From NCBI RefSeq assembly GCF_002803075.1, contig NZ_NNBK01000003.1, positions 310,001-374,000 of the forward strand: a stretch of 64,000 nucleotides of DNA. The letters are read 5' to 3'. Positions 25,348 through 33,900 of the stretch are shown piece after piece. Position numbers and translations under genes: made by a program. The notes beneath the pieces were generated by a model. It was given only the letters and a program-made list of their open reading frames with translations. It was not told where the DNA came from and searched no databases. Numbering within the stretch: position 1 is the stretch's first letter; each line of letters begins with the position of its first letter. This DNA comes from Streptomyces sp. CB01373. Lineage in GTDB: Bacteria; Actinomycetota; Actinomycetes; Streptomycetales; Streptomycetaceae.

Positions 25348-26097
25348 ATGAACGCCTCCCAGGGGCCCGCTGAGGCCGGGCTGCGCCCGCTGTCCGCACG
25401 GTCGGTCGTCCTGAGCCTGCTCCTTGGTACGCACCCGCCCGAACTGCCGGTCAAGGACCTCGTACGGGCGGTCGAACCCTTCGGGATCGGCGGATCGACC
25501 CTGCGCGCGGCCCTGAGCCGGATGGTCGCCGCCGGGGACCTGCGACGGTCCGACACCGTCTACGGTCTCAGCGACCGGCTGCTGGAACGCCAGCGGCGCC
25601 AGGACGCGGCCGTGCACCCCGAGACGCGCCCCTGGGACGGGGAGTGGGAGATGGTCGTCGTGACGGCGACCGGCCGCGAGCCCGCTGAACGCGCCGAGCT
25701 GCGGGCCCGGTTGGCTGCTCTCCGGCTCGCCGAACTCCGCGAGGGCGTCTGGCTGCGCCCCGCCAACCTGCTCCGCCCCTGGCCCGGTGAACTGTCCCCG
25801 GCCGTCCGGCGTTTCACCGCCCGGCCCGAGGAGCCCGCCGCCGATCTGGCCGCGCGCCTGTGGCCGGTCGACGACTGGGCGGCGACGGCCCGCGCGCTGC
25901 TCGCCCTGGTCGCACGCACGGACCGGCCCGCCGACCGGTTCACCGCCCTCGCGGCCGTCGTACGGCACCTGCTGGCCGACCCCGTGCTGCCCGCGCCCCT
26001 GCTGCCCGCGCACTGGCCGGGCCCGGCGCTGCGCACCGCCTACACCGACTGCCGACGGGAGTTGACCGAGGAGATGCTCGGACACGCGAGGCGGTGA
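25348..26097 (+). CDS. PaaX-type transcriptional regulator
   Basis: 249 residues. The N-terminal winged helix is seen in LSARSVVLSLLLGTHPPELP and the recognition helix GIGGSTLRAALSRMVAAGDL (about residues 47-66), followed by the PaaX central motif WDGEWEMVVVTATGREPAER and the C-terminal PaaX_C helices ending FTALAAVVRHLLADPVLPAP. PaaX itself senses phenylacetyl-CoA and represses its catabolic genes; here the neighbour is an AidB-like flavoprotein, so an acyl-CoA-type ligand is plausible. The ATG has no strong Shine-Dalgarno sequence. A perfect 12-bp palindrome lies 26 bp upstream. Confidence 0.85.
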   Translation: MNASQGPAEAGLRPLSARSVVLSLLLGTHPPELPVKDLVRAVEPFGIGGSTLRAALSRMVAAGDLRRSDTVYGLSDRLLERQRRQDAAVHPETRPWDGEWEMVVVTATGREPAERAELRARLAALRLAELREGVWLRPANLLRPWPGELSPAVRRFTARPEEPAADLAARLWPVDDWAATARALLALVARTDRPADRFTALAAVVRHLLADPVLPAPLLPAHWPGPALRTAYTDCRRELTEEMLGHARR

Positions 26098-26125
26098 ACG
26101 AGAGGCGGCGGTGACGCACGGCGGC

Positions 26126-26163
26126 GGTCGTGCGCGGCGCCTGAGGGCACACCGCGCACGACC
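26126..26163. terminator. Hairpin terminator between convergent PaaX-like and PL3 genes
   Basis: GGTCGTGCGCGG and CCGCGCACGACC form a perfect 12-bp stem around a 14-nt loop, in the 86-bp gap between two converging genes. Confidence 0.75.
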
Positions 26164-26183
26164 ACCCCCTCACCGCGTCGGGC

Positions 26184-26987
26184 TCACTTGTAAGTGATGT
26201 CGGACGCCGCGTACTTGCAGTAGGTGCCGTCGGCGTCCGTGCCGCCCTTGGTCGGCTCGGCGCCCGTGTTGTTCCCCGTGTACTTCTGGCAGGGGATGAT
26301 CTTCTTGCCGGAGTCCCCGATGATGGTGATCTTCTTCAGCGAGACGCTGTCCCCGTAGTTGGTGTTGATGCCGGCGATCCGGCCGCCCTTGTAGGTGGCC
26401 TCGATCGTGTTGAGGTTGATGGTCCGCTTGTACTGCGTCTTGCAGTTGCCGCAACTGCGCACGAAGGTGCCGAAGTTCTGCACCGCGAAGTTCGACACGT
26501 TCAGCGTGCCGGCGCCGTTGAACTGGAAGACCTTGTCAGTGGCCTCCTTCGCGCCGCCGCCGGAGACGGTGTAGACGTTGGAGGACGCGGAGCCCAGGAA
26601 CGTCGCGGCGTCCTCGCCGACGTCCTCCCACCAGACGTTCTGCAGCGTGCAACTGCCGAGGCAGTGGATGCCGTCGGCGGCGGGGGAGCCGATGATGACG
26701 TTCTTCAGGACCGCACCGGCGGCCAGTTCCAGGATCGGCTTCTGGTTCTCCTCCTGGCCTCCGGTGCCCAGGGCCCCGCTGCCGTACAGGCGCTTCATCC
26801 CGTAGTCCTTGGTGCCGGACACCGAGATGGTGGAGGTCACCGCCTGACTGCCGTTGGCGGTGGGCCAGGTGGCGGCGCTCGCCGAGGGCGCTCCTTGCGT
26901 CAGGAGCATGGCAACCGAGAGTCCGAGTGCGGCCAGGCCTCCGGTCACCGCGCGCCGTCGCGGGCGCAGTCGTGCTGCGGGGGTCAT
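26184..26987 (-). CDS. Secreted pectate lyase, polysaccharide lyase family 3
   Basis: 267 residues. A signal peptide with RRRAVTGGLAALGLSVAMLL ends at PSASA-A (about residue 41); the RRR start could suit the Tat route. The mature PL3 domain shows LKNVIIGSPAADGIHCLGSC, the hallmark NVWWEDVGEDAATF and paired cysteines (CLGSC, SCGNC, CQKY, YCKY) that stabilise the short beta-helix. The enzyme cleaves polygalacturonate by calcium-dependent beta-elimination outside the cell. AAGGAA lies about 12 nt before the ATG. It follows the PL1 pectate lyase gene by 80 bp and is probably co-transcribed with it. Confidence 0.92.
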   Translation of the reverse strand: MTPAARLRPRRRAVTGGLAALGLSVAMLLTQGAPSASAATWPTANGSQAVTSTISVSGTKDYGMKRLYGSGALGTGGQEENQKPILELAAGAVLKNVIIGSPAADGIHCLGSCTLQNVWWEDVGEDAATFLGSASSNVYTVSGGGAKEATDKVFQFNGAGTLNVSNFAVQNFGTFVRSCGNCKTQYKRTINLNTIEATYKGGRIAGINTNYGDSVSLKKITIIGDSGKKIIPCQKYTGNNTGAEPTKGGTDADGTYCKYAASDITYK

Positions 26988-27067
26988 GTCCTTGTTCCTT
27001 CCGTGCGGTCGGGTGATGGCCGTGCTGTTGGGCGACGCCGTGTCGTCGGGGTTGTGGCGGGCGGCGG

Positions 27068-28042
27068 TCAGATCTTCCCGGTGCCCGCGCCCGCGGTCAC
27101 CGACGAGGCGACGCCGGAGGCGGCCTCGGCCGAGTAGCTGTACGGCGGGCTGGTGAAGGTGCCGGTCTGCGACACCTCGGTCGAGGCGCCGCCGAGGTCG
27201 TTGCCCCGCAGGTTGGCGTAACCGTCCTGCTTGCTGTCCCGGTTGGTGGTGACGGCGACCGACGTGCTGCGGAAGACGTTGTTCTCGACCAGCATCTGGG
27301 CGCCCATGCGCGAGTGCACGGCGGTCTCGGCGCCCACGACGTAGTTGTCGTAGAAGTGCCCCGTGCCGAAACGCAAACTCGGAATGCGGGAGTTGACGTT
27401 GTTGAACCAGTTGTGGTGGTACGTCACCCGCAGATGCCCGGTGTCCTCGCTCGCGTTGCTGTCGCTGTGGCCGACCAGCGAGCCCTTGTAGTGGTCCTTG
27501 AAGGTGTTCCAGGACACCGTGACGTAGTCGGAGGCGTGCGAGATGTCGACCAGGCCGTCGTAGTAGTCCTTGCCGTGGTCGCGGTCGGAGGACAGGGAGT
27601 TGTGATCGATCCACACCTTGGTCGAGCCCTGGACCGTGATGGCGTCCGTCCCGACCGCCTTGCTGATCTGGAGGTTGCGGACGACGACGTTGCTGACGTT
27701 CTTCAGCCGCAGCCCGCCGCCGGTGAACCCGGACGCCGAACCGACGCCCAGCACCGTGGTGTTGGAGCCGACGTCGACCTGACCGCTCAGTGTGATGAGG
27801 CCGTTCACCTTGATCACCTTGGCGGTGTTGCCGGTCACGGCCGACTTGAAGGCGCTGAGCGTCGAGACGGTCACCGCCGAGGCGCCGCCGCCGCCGGTCG
27901 TGCCGGCGCCGAAACCGACCGGTGAGCTCTCGGCGGCCACGGCCTGCTGCGGCAGGGCGAGCACCACGAGGGTGGCGGCCGCGGCGACGATCGCAGCCGG
28001 CGCCGACCTGGGCGCGAGGGGACGTGAGGGGCGAGTACGCAT
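27068..28042 (-). CDS. Secreted pectate lyase, polysaccharide lyase family 1
   Basis: 324 residues with a signal peptide (APAAIVAAAATLVVLALPQQ, cleaved after AVAA near residue 37). The parallel beta-helix carries the invariant PL1 motifs VWIDHNSLSSDRD, YDGLVDISHASDYVTVSWN and NSRIPSLRFG, the last matching the RxPxxR catalytic-arginine motif. It degrades pectate outside the cell. AAGGGA lies 11 nt before the ATG. It heads a likely two-gene unit with the PL3 enzyme; both would respond to the operators in the region upstream. Confidence 0.93.
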   Translation of the reverse strand: MRTRPSRPLAPRSAPAAIVAAAATLVVLALPQQAVAAESSPVGFGAGTTGGGGASAVTVSTLSAFKSAVTGNTAKVIKVNGLITLSGQVDVGSNTTVLGVGSASGFTGGGLRLKNVSNVVVRNLQISKAVGTDAITVQGSTKVWIDHNSLSSDRDHGKDYYDGLVDISHASDYVTVSWNTFKDHYKGSLVGHSDSNASEDTGHLRVTYHHNWFNNVNSRIPSLRFGTGHFYDNYVVGAETAVHSRMGAQMLVENNVFRSTSVAVTTNRDSKQDGYANLRGNDLGGASTEVSQTGTFTSPPYSYSAEAASGVASSVTAGAGTGKI

Positions 28043-28076
28043 ACGGATGCTGTCCCTTCGAAGGACTGGTGGGGGG

Positions 28077-28106
28077 CGTATACGAGAGTGCGTCAGGTCG
28101 TATACG
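28077..28106. promoter_or_regulatory. Pair of CGTATACG palindromes
   Basis: CGTATACG at 28077-28084 and 28099-28106 are 22 bp apart centre to centre, two turns of DNA, and 35-64 bp before the PL1 start. GTATAC cores are typical of FadR/UxuR-type GntR operators, which often control uronate use. Confidence 0.5.
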
Positions 28107-28204
28107 TGAATGCCGTGCAGCATCTGGAACGATTTGCGCGTCAATGTGGCCAGTAGGGCCTGTTGTAGCTCCCTCCGGTCACGCTGTTGAACGGAACGTA
28201 GAGT

Positions 28205-28216
28205 GCAAGCGCTTTC
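28205..28216. promoter_or_regulatory. LacI-family-type operator GCAAGCGCTTTC
   Basis: The palindromic core AAGCGCTT lies in GCAAGCGCTTTC, close to the sequence bound by many LacI/CcpA-type sugar repressors. No LacI gene is adjacent. Confidence 0.45.
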
Positions 28217-28287
28217 TAGTCAACGCCTCGCGCAGGTCACATCCAGCCACTCGCGGGTGGAGGCGGGGCGTGTCGAAGGCAGGGGCG

Positions 28288-28301
28288 TGGGAGCGCTTCC
28301 A
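28288..28301. promoter_or_regulatory. CebR-like operator TGGGAGCGCTTCCA
   Basis: TGGGAGCGCTTCCA is a 14-bp palindrome with one mismatch and differs from the known Streptomyces CebR site TGGGAGCGCTCCCA at one position. It is 124 bp before the SGNH hydrolase start and could link this locus to cello-oligosaccharide or related control. Confidence 0.5.
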
Positions 28302-28424
28302 CGGTGGCCGTGTTCATGCCACCATGCACCAGCGGCAGTCTCACCGCGGGCAGTCCCGCGCGCCTTGGGCCGCCGTGGGTACCCCGTCCGATCGCACCCC
28401 CCGCACAGCCAACGGAGGACGCAC

Positions 28425-29771
28425 GTGACACCGCCCGGAACAACCCGCCGCTCACGTACGCGCTACGCCGACCTGATCGGCGCGTGCGTTCTGGTGCTGG
28501 CCCTCGTTCTCACCGTCTCGGCAGTCACCGCCCTGGTGCACCGTCCGGACCGGGTGACCGCCGCCGACCGGCCGCAGGCCGCGACCGCACGGCACTGGGT
28601 GAACACCTGGACGGCGATGCCGCAGCTCACCGAGCCCGGCAACCTGCCGCCTGCGCCCTTCACCGGCGACCGCGCCGTCCTCGTCGACACCACCGTGCGG
28701 CAGACGCTGCACGTGTCCACCGGCGGCCACCGCGTCCGGCTGCGCTTCTCCAACGCCTTCGGTGACACCCCGCTGCCCCTGACCGCCGTGACGGTGGCGC
28801 TGCCGCGCGACGGCGCGGCCGGTGTCAGCGCCGTCGAGCCGCGTACGACCCGGAAGGTGACGTTCTCCGGGCGGCCCTCGACCACCGTGCCCGTCGGGGC
28901 CCAGGCCGTCTCCGACCCGCTGGACCTCGACCTGCGCGCCGCGTCCAACCTGACCGTGACCACCTACCTGGCCGAAGGCCAGCCCTCCCTCGCCCTCACC
29001 TCGCACCCGGGCTCGCGCACGACGTCGTACTTCGTCCACGGCGATCACACCCGGGACGCGGACCTGTCCGGGGCGACCCCGGCCGACCACTGGTATCTGA
29101 TCAGCGGCGTCGAGGTGGAGGCCAAGGCCGCGACCGAGGCCGTGGCGGTACTCGGCGACTCGCTCACCGACGGGCGCGGCTCCACCACCAACGCCAACGA
29201 CCGCTGGCCCGACCAGCTCTACGACCGGCTCCGCTCCCGCCCCGCCACCGCGGACCTCGCCGTCCTGAACCAGGCCGCCGGGGGCAACCGCGTCCTGAAC
29301 GACGGCCTCGGTCCCAACGTCCTCGCCCGCCTGGACCGCGACATCCTTTCCACCAGCGGCGTCGCCTGGCTCATCGTCTTCGAGGGCGTCAACGACATCG
29401 GCACCGCCGACCCCACCCCGGCCGCCCAGCGTCAGGTCACCGAGGATTTGATCGCCGCGTACCAGCAGATCGTGGTGCGCGCCCATGCCCAGGGCATCCG
29501 CGTCTACGGCGCCACCCTGCTGCCGTTCGGCGGCAACGACGCCTACGACGACCCGGCGGGCCTGCGGGAGAAGTCACGCCAGGCGGTCAACGCCTGGATC
29601 CGGGCGAGCGGGCACTTCGACGCGCTGATCGACTTCGACCGCGCGGTCCGCGACCCCGCGCGGCCGAGCCGGCTGCGGTCCGACCTCCACGCCGGTGACT
29701 GGCTGCACCTCAACCCGCAGGGCTACGGGGCCCTCGCCGGCGCGATCCCCGCGACCCTGTTCCGCCACTGA
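28425..29771 (+). CDS. Secreted SGNH/GDSL-family esterase
   Basis: 448 residues. An N-terminal hydrophobic segment (LIGACVLVLALVLTVSAVTA) acts as signal or anchor. A beta-rich N-terminal domain with VRQTLHVSTGGHRVRLRFSN precedes the SGNH core: block I AVLGDSLTDG (Ser about 243), GGNR (Gly/Asn of oxyanion hole, about 286), GVNDIG (about 320), and DWLHLNPQGY with the catalytic Asp and His (about 424-427). All four blocks are intact. Next to two pectate lyases, a pectin- or rhamnogalacturonan-deacetylating role is plausible but unproved. GTG 28425 has GGAGG 7 nt upstream. Confidence 0.88.
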   Translation: MTPPGTTRRSRTRYADLIGACVLVLALVLTVSAVTALVHRPDRVTAADRPQAATARHWVNTWTAMPQLTEPGNLPPAPFTGDRAVLVDTTVRQTLHVSTGGHRVRLRFSNAFGDTPLPLTAVTVALPRDGAAGVSAVEPRTTRKVTFSGRPSTTVPVGAQAVSDPLDLDLRAASNLTVTTYLAEGQPSLALTSHPGSRTTSYFVHGDHTRDADLSGATPADHWYLISGVEVEAKAATEAVAVLGDSLTDGRGSTTNANDRWPDQLYDRLRSRPATADLAVLNQAAGGNRVLNDGLGPNVLARLDRDILSTSGVAWLIVFEGVNDIGTADPTPAAQRQVTEDLIAAYQQIVVRAHAQGIRVYGATLLPFGGNDAYDDPAGLREKSRQAVNAWIRASGHFDALIDFDRAVRDPARPSRLRSDLHAGDWLHLNPQGYGALAGAIPATLFRH

Positions 29772-29780
29772 CGGCTCCGT

Positions 29781-29811
29781 CCCACGGGCTGCCGGGCGGC
29801 CGGCCCGTGGG
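29781..29811 (+). terminator. Terminator after SGNH esterase gene
   Basis: CCCACGGGC and GCCCGTGGG form a perfect 9-bp stem around 13 nt, beginning 9 nt after the stop codon. Confidence 0.7.
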
Positions 29812-29910
29812 GCGAGTGCCTGCCGGTCTTGCCGGTGCCGTCCCGCTCCCGGTGGAGCCGCCCGGCTGACGGAGCAGCAGGACGGCTCCACTGCCAGACC
29901 ACTGCTGCTG

Positions 29911-29975
29911 GACCGCCCGGACCGCCCGGCTGCCGGACCGCCCGACCGCCCGGACCGCCCGGCAGTCGGGCGGTC
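29911..29975. repeat. GACCGCCCG short repeat cluster
   Basis: GACCGCCCG or its 8-base form occurs five times in direct orientation at 29911-29961, then once inverted (CGGGCGGTC, 29967-29975), so the last copies can fold into a hairpin. Confidence 0.7.
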
Positions 29976-30388
29976 AGCCTGTGTGGCGGGTGCCTGCCGA
30001 CCTGGCTGGCGCCGTTCCCCTACCGGAGGGCGTGTGCCGCTGCCGAACGTCGGCCTTTCGGACGGCGCGGCTGTGGGCCCTTCGGCCGGGTGGTGTTCCG
30101 CGCGGCGGCTGCGTCCGTAGCTGCAGCGGCGCCCGAGCCGTGCCGTTTCCGGGAGCGATTGCTCCGGGTCCGCCGCGGGCGGTGACCCGCCACCGACCGG
30201 CATCCCGCACCTGCTGAGGAAGCAGGATGCCGCTCCGCGCGCGGGCCGCAACGCGGCCCGTGGCGGACGGCGGAGCCCGGTGGCGCGGAAGCGGGCCGTG
30301 GCGTTCTCTGGGAGAGGCGGGGTGACCAGCAGGGTCGTGGGCACCCGGTGGCCACGAGGAGTCGATCTCATCCCAGGCGAGGAGAGCC

Positions 30389-30970
30389 ATGGCTGAGCAG
30401 AAGTCGTCGTCCGCCCTAGCGGCGCCGCTGCACGGTGCGGCCTCGGTGCTGCGGAGGGTGCCCGGCGCCGAGACGGTGGGCCGGGCCGCGCAGGGGGCGC
30501 TGGACAAGGTCGGCGCCGTCTCGCCGCGCGGGCGGCGGCTCGCGGTGTACACGGGGGCCGGGCTGCTCGGTGTCGCCGGAGTGGTGGAGTGGCCGGTGGC
30601 GCTCACCGGCGCGGCCGTGGCCTGGCTCACCCAGCCCCGCCCCGAACGGCCCAAGGGCGGCGAGGAACAGACACGGACGGAGACACAGACTCCGGAGCGG
30701 CCGTCGGCCACCGCCACGACCACCGCCACCGCGGCCCGCAAGCCCGCGAAGAAGCGCGGCACGGCTGCCCAGGAGGCCGCGCAGGACGCCGGCCCCGGGA
30801 AGCAGGCGTCCGCGCCGGACACGGACATGGAACCCGACGCGGACACCGGGCCCGACGGGCCGGGGAAGGCCAAGACGTCCGCGGCCGGCCGAGGCAAGTC
30901 CTCGAAGGGCCAGTCGGCGACCACCGGCCCCCTAGGCCCGACGGCGCGGCCCGACCGCACCTCCCTCTGA
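30389..30970 (+). CDS. Small membrane protein with Thr/Ala/Lys-rich tail, partner of P-type ATPase
   Basis: 193 residues. The first 90 contain two hydrophobic stretches (RRLAVYTGAGLLGVAGVVEW and PVALTGAAVAWLTQP) after an amphipathic start (HGAASVLRRVPGAETVG). The rest is a low-complexity charged tail rich in Thr, Ala, Lys and Asp. The start of the downstream ATPase (LLTTPSAAARLVTRAAAPAV) has a similar helical, alanine-rich style. ATG has GAGGAGA 3 nt upstream. Only 9 bp separate it from the ATPase gene, so it is probably an accessory subunit. No named family recognised. Confidence 0.75.
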   Translation: MAEQKSSSALAAPLHGAASVLRRVPGAETVGRAAQGALDKVGAVSPRGRRLAVYTGAGLLGVAGVVEWPVALTGAAVAWLTQPRPERPKGGEEQTRTETQTPERPSATATTTATAARKPAKKRGTAAQEAAQDAGPGKQASAPDTDMEPDADTGPDGPGKAKTSAAGRGKSSKGQSATTGPLGPTARPDRTSL

Positions 30971-30979
30971 AGGGGCGTC

Positions 30980-33900
30980 ATGTTGTTCGGACTGCTGACC
31001 ACCCCGTCGGCCGCCGCCCGGCTGGTCACCCGGGCGGCCGCGCCGGCGGTCGGGGCCGCCGCGGGCGCGGTGGCCGGAACGGCACGGGCGGGCGTACGCG
31101 GCGCCGACGCCGCCGTGCGGGTCGCGCGTGTCGCCCGCAACGCCCTGCCCGGCACGGACCGCCAGTGGCGGTCCGGAACACGGGCGCACCTGTCGCTGCG
31201 TTCCCTGGACCCGCAGAAGGTGCTGCGCGCGGGCGGGAAGGGGCATCTGGCCCGGCAGATCGCCGCGAAACTGGCCGAGCGGCCCGACGTGCTCTTCGCC
31301 TGCTGGGACGAGGGCCTCGGGCGGCTGGTCATCGCCGTGACGGAGGAGGAGTCGGCGGACGCGGTCGTGGAGCGTGCGGCCGGCCTCGCGGCCCGCCACG
31401 GGCTCGTCCTGGACGGCGACGATCCGGAGGAGATCACACATCCGGGGGACCCGGCCGGGGTGCGGGCGGCCGCGGCCACGCTGGCCGCCGACGTGGTGGG
31501 CATCGGCGTAGCACTGACCTCCTACGCGTTGCGTCTGCCGCCCTCGCCGCGCATGGTGACCGCCGCGGTGACGCTGCTGAGGGAGAACCCGAGCTTCCGG
31601 GCCGGACTGAGCGCCCGGCTGGGCAGGTCTCGTATGGACTTCCTGCTCGCCTGCGCGAACGCCGCCGCCCATGGCACCGGCCAGAGCCCCACCTCGCTGC
31701 TCCTGGACGGCGCGCTGCGCGCCGGTCAGCTGGCCGACACGGTGGCCCGCACGGCCGCCTTCGACGCGCGGCACGACGAGTTGTGCGCATCCGGCCGCGT
31801 CAGCGTCGCCGCGGACGACACCCCGCGCCCGCCGCTGCGCGTCACACCGGCCCAGGAGTACGCCAATCACGCCTCCGCCGGCAGCGTGCTGGGCGCGGCG
31901 CTGACCATGCTGGTCAAGCGCAACGGGGCCGAGGCCGCCGAGGCGGTGCTCGCCGGTTCGCCCAAGGCCGCGCGCTACGGACCCGCGATCTTCCACGCCG
32001 TGCTCGGCACCCTGCTCGCCCGGACCGGCGTGCTGGTCCGAGTGCCGGAGCGGCTGCGGCAACTGGAGATGGTCGGCACCGTCGTCCTGCACTCCAGCGC
32101 GCTGCGCACCGAGGACGGGGAGGCCGACCCCTGGGCCGAACCGGTCCTGGACGCGGCACGCCGGGCCCGGCTGCGGGTGGTCCTGGTGGACGATCCCGCC
32201 CTGGAGGACCTCACCGGCCTCGCCGACCAGGTCGTGGACGCCCGGCGGCCTCTGGACGACGTGGTGTACGGGCTGCGTGGCGAGGAGGGCACGGTGCTCA
32301 CCGTCGCCCGGATGCGCTCCGCCGACGATCACGACATCCTGGCCGGACTGCGCGGCAGCGACCTCTCCGTCGCCCTCGTGGACGGCGACGCCGCCGTCGT
32401 CTGGGGCGCGGACATACTCGCCCTGCACGGACTGTCCGATGTATGGCGGGTGCTGACGGCCGTCCCGGCGGCCCGGTCGACCGGCCACCGCGCCCAGACC
32501 CTGGCCCGGTCCGGCGCCGCGCTGTCCGGGCTGCTCGTGGCCATCCGCGAGTCCAAGGGCGGCCGCGGCCGTCGCGCCCTCCTGCCAGGGCTGCGGCACG
32601 CACCGGTCGACGCCGCCGCGGCCGTCGCCCTGCTGTCCGGGACACGTGCCGCCTTCGCCGTGGCGGCGGCGCACGCCCCGCACCCGCGGCCGCGCGTGCA
32701 CTGGCACGAACTCGACCCCGACGAGGCCCAGGAGCGGCTGAACCACGAGTCGGCCGGCCGCCGCACCCCGTACCAGTGGGCCGCCGCCCAGGCCCGCAAG
32801 GCGGTCACCGGCGTCGTCCGGAGTCGGGTCCTCGCCCCGGTCCGCTGGACGTACGAGCTGGGGGAGGCCGTGCGGGGCGAACTGCGGGACCCCCTCACCC
32901 CGGTCCTGGTCGTCGGCTCCGCGGCCTCGGCGATCCTCGGCTCCGTGGTGGACGCCCTCCTCGTGGTCGGCGCGCTCGACCTGAACGCCCTGGTCGGCGG
33001 ATTCCAGCGGCTGCGCGCCGAGCGTGCCCTGTCCGGCCTGATCGCCGAGCAGAAGCGGAAGGCGCGTGTCGCCTCCCCGGACTCCTCGGCCCCGGACGGT
33101 TCGACCGTGACCATCGACGCCGGGAAGCTCAAGCCGGGCGACGTGATCGAGCTGAAGGGTGACGAGGTGGTGCCCGCCGACGCCCGGCTGCTGTGGGAGG
33201 ACGGCCTGGAGGTCGACGAGTCCGCGCTGACCGGGGAGTCGCTCCCGGTGGAGAAGCAGATCGCCCCGACCCCGCACGCCGCGGTCGCGGACCGCAGCTG
33301 CATGGTCTTCGAGGGCACGACCGTGGTGGCCGGGGAGGCCCGCGCCGTCGTGGTCGACACCGGTGACACCACCGAGGCCGCCCGCGCCGTGCACCTCGCC
33401 GCCCGTACGCCCCCGTCAGCGGGCGTGCAGGCCAGGCTCCAGGAGCTCACCCGCAAGGCACTGCCGCTGACGCTGGCGGGCGGAGCCGTGCTGACCGGTA
33501 TCGCGCTGCTGCGCGGCACCTCCGTCCGCGAGGCGGTCAGCGGCGGTGTGGCCGTCGCCGTGGCCGCCGTCCCGGAGGGCCTGCCCCTGGTCGCCACCGT
33601 GGCCCAGCTGGCGGCGGCCCGGCGGCTCAGCCGCCACGGCGTCCTGGTGCGCACCCCGCGCACGCTGGAGGCGCTGGGCCGGATGGACACCATCTGCTTC
33701 GACAAGACCGGCACGCTCACCGAGAACCGGCTGCGCGTGGTGCGGGCGTCCGACGCCGACGGCGAGGTCCATGTGGTGGGCGACGAGGCCTCCGTGCGGA
33801 CTCTGCGGTCCGCGGCGCGGGCCTGTCCGCGTCTCAACGGGGACTCGGACCGGCCGGTGCACGCCACCGACGAGGCCGTCCTCGACGCGGCCGGTCCCGA

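Larger units (their letters stand above)
28043..28424. other. 382-bp divergent control region of the pectinolytic locus
   Basis: No gene is seen. The region holds two CGTATACG palindromes near the lyase start and two AGCGCT-centred LacI-type palindromes nearer the SGNH gene, so both divergent units appear tightly regulated. Confidence 0.6.
29772..30388. other. 617-bp non-coding gap
   Basis: No gene is supported. It contains a terminator at its start and a G/C-rich cluster of GACCGCCCG repeats; the long open frame on the minus strand here is Arg/Pro/Ala-rich compositional noise. The promoter of the following small membrane protein gene should lie in the last 100 bp. Confidence 0.6.

Noticed and set aside
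29574..30371. A 265-codon minus-strand frame across the gap after the SGNH gene
   Set aside because: Low-complexity Arg/Ala/Pro/Ser composition, overlaps the esterase end and terminator, no domain.
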